Below, piece after piece: positions 60,292 to 64,000 of a DNA stretch of 64,000 nt. This DNA is from Bdellovibrionales bacterium GWA2_49_15. Its GTDB lineage: Bacteria > Bdellovibrionota > Bacteriovoracia > Bacteriovoracales > Bacteriovoracaceae. Position numbers and translations under genes: made by a program. Within the stretch, counting starts at the first letter, position 1. Every line of letters starts with the position of its first letter. The notes under the pieces were generated by a model. It was not told where the DNA came from. It worked only from the letters and a program-made list of their open reading frames with translations, and searched no databases. The DNA lies in assembly GCA_001769855.1 (NCBI GenBank), contig MEPP01000008.1:3146-67145 (forward strand), in the 5' to 3' direction.

Positions 60292-60302
60292 CTGGAGAAA
60301 AA

Positions 60303-60671
60303 ATGGGAAAGATTTTCTTTTTTTTATTGGCCCTGGTTATTGGTGGGCTGTACTACGTCAAGCAGAATAATCTTTTCAACCTAGATAAGGTGAGCGGTGC
60401 CAAGGCCGAGAAAATGCCGGGGGTTCAGGTTGTTCCTACCACTCCCGAAGGAATCCCCATCCATCAGCCGATCTTCCAGGCGGGCGATTGCATTAACCAC
60501 TCTAAGGAGGGATGGTTCTTTTACAAGATAACCGGTTACGCGAATGATCAGTACTCTTACAAGTATTGCGAAAGATTCAAAGGATGTAATCCTGAGATAG
60601 AGCAGCAGCATTTTTCTGCTTTTGAAAAAACTTACCCTCTGGAACGAAAGCTGGAAAAATGTTCTCCCTAA
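60303..60671 (+). CDS. Small membrane-anchored or secreted hypothetical protein
   Basis: 122 residues. A hydrophobic N-terminal segment (KIFFFLLALVIGGLYYV) acts as signal anchor. The soluble part contains four cysteines (AGDCINHS, KYCERFKGCNPE, LEKCSP) and aromatic residues, suggestive of a small disulfide-bonded periplasmic domain. No family recognised. GGAG lies six bases ahead of the ATG. Single gene, convergent with the lipoprotein gene. Confidence 0.72.
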   Translation: MGKIFFFLLALVIGGLYYVKQNNLFNLDKVSGAKAEKMPGVQVVPTTPEGIPIHQPIFQAGDCINHSKEGWFFYKITGYANDQYSYKYCERFKGCNPEIEQQHFSAFEKTYPLERKLEKCSP

Positions 60672-60695
60672 TCGCGAATTTTACCGGCTGAATTT

Positions 60696-61772
60696 TTACT
60701 TAATGAGTTCCTTGACCAGCTCATTAAATTTGTTGGCTTCATCGCCACAGGTTGCGCAGGTGGCCTTGTCGGGAGTGGGCGTATTCATGTTCTGATAAAT
60801 TTTCTTGATTGTTTTTTCCAACTCCACCTTAATCCCCAAAGCGGCCAAAAACTTGCGCGCCTTAAGTGACTCCTCCAGCCACACATTCATCTCATGACGT
60901 TTGGCGGTTGAAAGCGAAAAATAGAGGTTATTCCATTTCTTCTCTTTGCCAAAGAGGAAGAAGGTTTTCGCTCGAAGCATGCTGAAGAGAATGCTCAATT
61001 TGCCTTTGTCTTTGATATCGGAAATGTTGGCCAAGGTCATGACCGGTAACATCTCAAAGCGCAATTTGAGCAGGAGCAGGGATTCCGTACGGTAAATCTG
61101 CACCTGTCTTTCGTACTCTTCTAAGTCGTAAATGCTGAGCTTCCCTGATTCCACCTGCTGTAACTTTGCGAGACCGTTTTGAATCATCTTCAACACGTCA
61201 AAAATCTCAAACCCTTTTTCTTGGGCCCGAAGTTCTTGATAAATCTGTTTCTCATGCATGGCCACGGCAATTGCATAGAGCGCCTGGGTTTTATTATCCT
61301 TGCTCAGGGGAGACAGTTCTGCCCAATCTTTCGTTTTGGCAGGAAGAAATTCATAGATCGTGCGAAAAAATTCTTCCAAGGATTCTCTCATCAAGGCGGC
61401 ACGACGGGCCTCGGTATCGGCACCGGCGTCACTCCAAAATTGATATTCAAAGGCCTTAAAATAAACGGCTGCCTGAGTGAGCTTTTCGTTAAATGAGCTG
61501 GCCTCCAATAGTTTTTCGCGGCTTCTGACTCTGGTTTCCTGGGCCTCTTTCACTCTGAGTTTGATCGCCATATCGTCCGTACTCTCGGCCATCCCCTCGG
61601 TAATCACCTTCATCTCATTGGTGGTCTTGGCCATTCCGTTAGTCGTTCCGGCCATATTGCTGGTGGCATTATCCATACTTTTGGTACGGTTTTCGAGTTC
61701 CTGAACCTTCGAGCAGCCGCCGGAGACGATCATGCTTGAGGCGATAAGTAGGGAGACGATACTTGTTTTCAT
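60696..61772 (-). CDS. Lipoprotein with N-terminal coiled-coil methionine/threonine repeat
   Basis: 358 residues. Lipobox VSGGC gives a lipidated cysteine at about residue 20. Residues 25-80 consist of a seven-residue repeat with M and T/N positions (MDNATSN, MAGTTNG, MAKTTNE, MKVITEG, MAESTDD), a rod-like coiled coil resembling the hinge seen in Lpp-type spacers. The remaining part is helical and globular (EEFFRTIYEFLPAKTKDWAEL, KHEMNVWLEESLKARKFLAALG-like), ending with a CATCGD pair. It probably projects into the periplasm from a membrane. No known family recognised. Confidence 0.75.
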   Translation of the reverse strand: MKTSIVSLLIASSMIVSGGCSKVQELENRTKSMDNATSNMAGTTNGMAKTTNEMKVITEGMAESTDDMAIKLRVKEAQETRVRSREKLLEASSFNEKLTQAAVYFKAFEYQFWSDAGADTEARRAALMRESLEEFFRTIYEFLPAKTKDWAELSPLSKDNKTQALYAIAVAMHEKQIYQELRAQEKGFEIFDVLKMIQNGLAKLQQVESGKLSIYDLEEYERQVQIYRTESLLLLKLRFEMLPVMTLANISDIKDKGKLSILFSMLRAKTFFLFGKEKKWNNLYFSLSTAKRHEMNVWLEESLKARKFLAALGIKVELEKTIKKIYQNMNTPTPDKATCATCGDEANKFNELVKELIK

Positions 61773-61858
61773 AACGTTGTCCTCGGCCGTTTTAGAGTTA
61801 ATGCCAACATGCCTTTATAGAGGAATTTTGAATTTGGTGCCACTTGGCGGTAATTTTT

Positions 61859-64000
61859 TCAGGAATTTTGCCGGGTCGGCCCAGGGAAGTTGGCCCAAAT
61901 AAAAGAATTTGCAATAACCACGCAGTTACTGATGGCCATTCCCAGGGCACAGAAGGAGGGAGAGAGTTTTCCCGAAATGCTTAAGCCAATACCAATGAAA
62001 TTATAGAGAAAGGCCCAGCCGTAGTTCTGCCAAATTTTGCTACGGATCTTATCCAGGGCCATTGGCAAGGCGCTCAACCCCTTGAGATTGGGTGTAATAA
62101 AAATTGCATCGGCACTCATGGCGGCAGGAGTTTGTCCTCCCAGCACCGCCAGCCCGATGTCGGCCGCGATCAGACTTTCCGTGTCGTTTATGCCATCACC
62201 AATCATCATCACCTTTCTTCCCTGGCGCGAAAGGGATTCGATAAACAGCTTCTTACTCTGGCCGGTCATTTCCCAGTTAAAGTTCGTGATTTTGAGAGCG
62301 CGTGCGGTTCTTTCGACAACGCTTTTTCGATCACCCGAACAAAGATAAATTTCTTTTCCGGCCTTCATCAATCCCTCGACGAGATCATGGGATTCAGGTC
62401 GTATTTCGTCCTCAAGCGCGATGATCAGCAGACACTCCGAGGTCGTTCCAAAAAATACCAGCGTATGCCCCTCCAGATGCGCCGGCGTAACAATTCCAGG
62501 AAAAAGATTTTGTTTTCCAACCAGATAAGTGACGCCGTCACATTCTCCGGTAATCGTGGTATTGATTTGCTCTTTTTTTACAATGTTACGATGCTCGCCC
62601 AGTGCAGACAGGGCATTGGCAATGGGATGATTGATTCCGCGCTCAAGAGAAGCCAAAATATCCAGATGCTGCTGTTTCTTTTCGTGGAGCCAAAACAGCT
62701 CGATAATTTTAGGGCGGGCCAGAGTTAAGGTCCCCGTCTTATCAAACACAATGGCGTCGGGAACGGTGGTGAGCGCATTGCCATTGTAAAAGTGAATGCC
62801 GAACTTTCTAATCCTATTAATGGCCGAGATAATGACTAAAGGTTCAGCGATTCCGAAGGCGCAAGGACAGGCAATAATCAGGACACAGATGGCACGAGTC
62901 AGGCCCGTCTGCAGATCGGATGAAAAATGCCATAGCAAGGTAGAAACGGCAATAAGAAAGACAAAAGGGACAAAGTATCGGCCAATTTTATCCCCCAGCG
63001 AGACATGGGGCCTTTGAGTATTAAAGCCAGCAATCGTACTGTCTATAATTCCTTCAACTCTGGAGCTTACTCCATGATCAGGAATCTTGAACTGGCATTT
63101 CCCACCGATCACTTTAGCGCCAGATCCTACAAAACGCCCGGCTTCCAGATGAACTACTTCTGATTCTCCGGTAATAACACTGAAATCAAAGTTCCCGTCA
63201 CCGAGCAAAATGCCGTCGACGGGGACAATTTCTCCCTCATGAACCTCGAGAAGATCGCCGGAGCAAATCTCTTTGAGAGGCTTAAAGGTTATAGAACCCG
63301 AGGAAATGATCCGTGCTTTCTGGGGAAGATGAAAACGAATGGCCACGATTCGTCGATATAATCGCTGGTAGAATATGGAGGAGATCAGGTTGCCCGTTTC
63401 CGTAATCATTAGCAGCAGGTTTACGACTTCAAAATAAAGAGAGGCAAATTGCCCCGTGAGGAGAGCATAGGTAGAGTAAAGCCAGGCCGCGCTTGATGAG
63501 AGGACGATGAGAGACTCCATTTGAAATCGCCCATGAGTGATCTGAAAAAAACCCGATCGCATCAGGCCCGGAGTCGCTATGAAAGGAGTCAGGGTTGCCA
63601 GGATAAAAAGCAAGATCGAGCAGATCATCTGGATGATGGGAGGCACCGTATGATTTTCCGCCGAGTAAACCACAAATGAAAACATCATGGCGTTCAACGT
63701 GAGAAACCACCCGGCACCAAAACGATAAAAGTTGTATTGCCCTACTCCGCCCTGTTTTTCCTGGTCCTGATCAAAGGGGCGGTAACCGACTCGGGTGATA
63801 CACTCTTCGATCTGTTCTTTCCCCAAAATCATGGGATCATATTCAAGAGAGGCGTGCTCGTTAATAAAGTTAACATTAACGTTGAACACTCCCTTGAGCC
63901 TGGAAAGGGCATAATGAATGATCCAGGCACAAGCAGGACAGACCATTCCGGCAATCTGAAAATCGTGTTCGGATAATTCTTTAGCGGGGCGAGACTGCCC
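61859..64000 (-). CDS. Copper-type P-ATPase, CcoI/FixI-like, 5' end beyond window
   Basis: At least 713 residues; the frame stays open through the right edge, so the start is missing. An HMA-like metal site GMVCPACAWIIHYAL opens the visible part, followed by several membrane helices, TGES (VITGESE), the translocation motif IIACPCAFGIAEPLVI, the phosphorylation site VFDKTGTLTLARP, GINHPIA (HP motif) and MIGDGINDTESL. CPACAW and the EIVPVDGILLGDG segment match CcoI/FixI, which supply copper to cbb3-type cytochrome oxidase. CCHGC-type residues expected before this point would be outside. It follows a lipoprotein gene by 86 bases. No cco genes are visible in the window. Confidence 0.92.
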   Translation of the reverse strand, partial: GQSRPAKELSEHDFQIAGMVCPACAWIIHYALSRLKGVFNVNVNFINEHASLEYDPMILGKEQIEECITRVGYRPFDQDQEKQGGVGQYNFYRFGAGWFLTLNAMMFSFVVYSAENHTVPPIIQMICSILLFILATLTPFIATPGLMRSGFFQITHGRFQMESLIVLSSSAAWLYSTYALLTGQFASLYFEVVNLLLMITETGNLISSIFYQRLYRRIVAIRFHLPQKARIISSGSITFKPLKEICSGDLLEVHEGEIVPVDGILLGDGNFDFSVITGESEVVHLEAGRFVGSGAKVIGGKCQFKIPDHGVSSRVEGIIDSTIAGFNTQRPHVSLGDKIGRYFVPFVFLIAVSTLLWHFSSDLQTGLTRAICVLIIACPCAFGIAEPLVIISAINRIRKFGIHFYNGNALTTVPDAIVFDKTGTLTLARPKIIELFWLHEKKQQHLDILASLERGINHPIANALSALGEHRNIVKKEQINTTITGECDGVTYLVGKQNLFPGIVTPAHLEGHTLVFFGTTSECLLIIALEDEIRPESHDLVEGLMKAGKEIYLCSGDRKSVVERTARALKITNFNWEMTGQSKKLFIESLSRQGRKVMMIGDGINDTESLIAADIGLAVLGGQTPAAMSADAIFITPNLKGLSALPMALDKIRSKIWQNYGWAFLYNFIGIGLSISGKLSPSFCALGMAISNCVVIANSFIWANFPGPTRQNS

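Noticed and set aside
1..64000. CRISPR arrays, tRNA or rRNA genes, insertion sequences, prophage genes
   Set aside because: I looked on both strands and saw no regularly spaced repeats, no tRNA-like cloverleaf, no transposase or integrase frames.

Overview
The window reads as chromosomal DNA of a Gram-negative bacterium with dense, strand-switching operons and intermediate GC (judged by eye). It encodes outer-surface polysaccharide synthesis, many signal-peptide and lipoprotein genes, TRAP transport, FeoAB, BipA, and a heavy-metal P-type ATPase of the CcoI/FixI type. The richness in secreted nuclease, proteases and phosphodiesterases, together with catabolism of free nucleobases, would suit a Bdellovibrionota-like or other delta-type lineage, perhaps one feeding on other cells. 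That placement is inference; no rRNA, tRNA or definitive marker is present.

Layout. 1-3.8 kb: secreted proteins (a clipped gene, endonuclease I, a membrane protein, an HExxH protease). 3.8-17.7 kb: a polysaccharide island with GT2 and GT4 glycosyltransferases, a Wzx-type flippase, a B12-type radical SAM enzyme, a Gfo/Idh oxidoreductase, three methyltransferases, two CDP-paratose-epimerase-like SDRs and a polytopic membrane protein. 17.7-24.3 kb: a tightly overlapping minus-strand operon ygfK - xdhD-type hydroxylase - ssnA - beta-ureidopropionase. 24.4-33.1 kb: secreted hydrolases, an odd cluster with a triheme cytochrome c7 fused to leucine-rich repeats, an HPt/REC/REC phosphorelay set and a subtilase. 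33.2-38.9 kb: BipA, a MazG-like pyrophosphohydrolase, a TSUP permease, a MurG-like transferase and a membrane-anchored glutamate-synthase-like flavoprotein. 38.9-42.6 kb: a TatT-DctP-DctQ-DctM TRAP transporter. 42.6-44.9 kb: feoAB. 45-52 kb: NCS1 permease, malonate-semialdehyde dehydrogenase, dihydropyrimidinase and PreA, with a divergent class III aminotransferase. 52-64 kb: mostly envelope and secreted proteins, an alpha/beta hydrolase, a REC/HD-GYP regulator and the CcoI-like ATPase running off the right edge.

Taken together, the 17.7-24.3 and 45-52 kb blocks supply almost all of the reductive pyrimidine route (uracil to beta-alanine to malonate semialdehyde to acetyl-CoA) plus a purine-type hydroxylase module. 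Both flavin/Fe-S reductase-like proteins (PreA and YgfK) lack the NAD(P)H-binding half normally encoded with them, so a shared external reductase is suggested.

The most unusual observations are the cytochrome c7-LRR fusion and its cluster, the stripped-down YgfK and PreA, several apparent AUA/AUU initiation sites, a recurrent leaderless promoter layout, and a frameshifted cysteine-repeat gene. No rRNA, tRNA, CRISPR array or insertion sequence was recognised, and no stretch longer than 300 bases lacks a gene.
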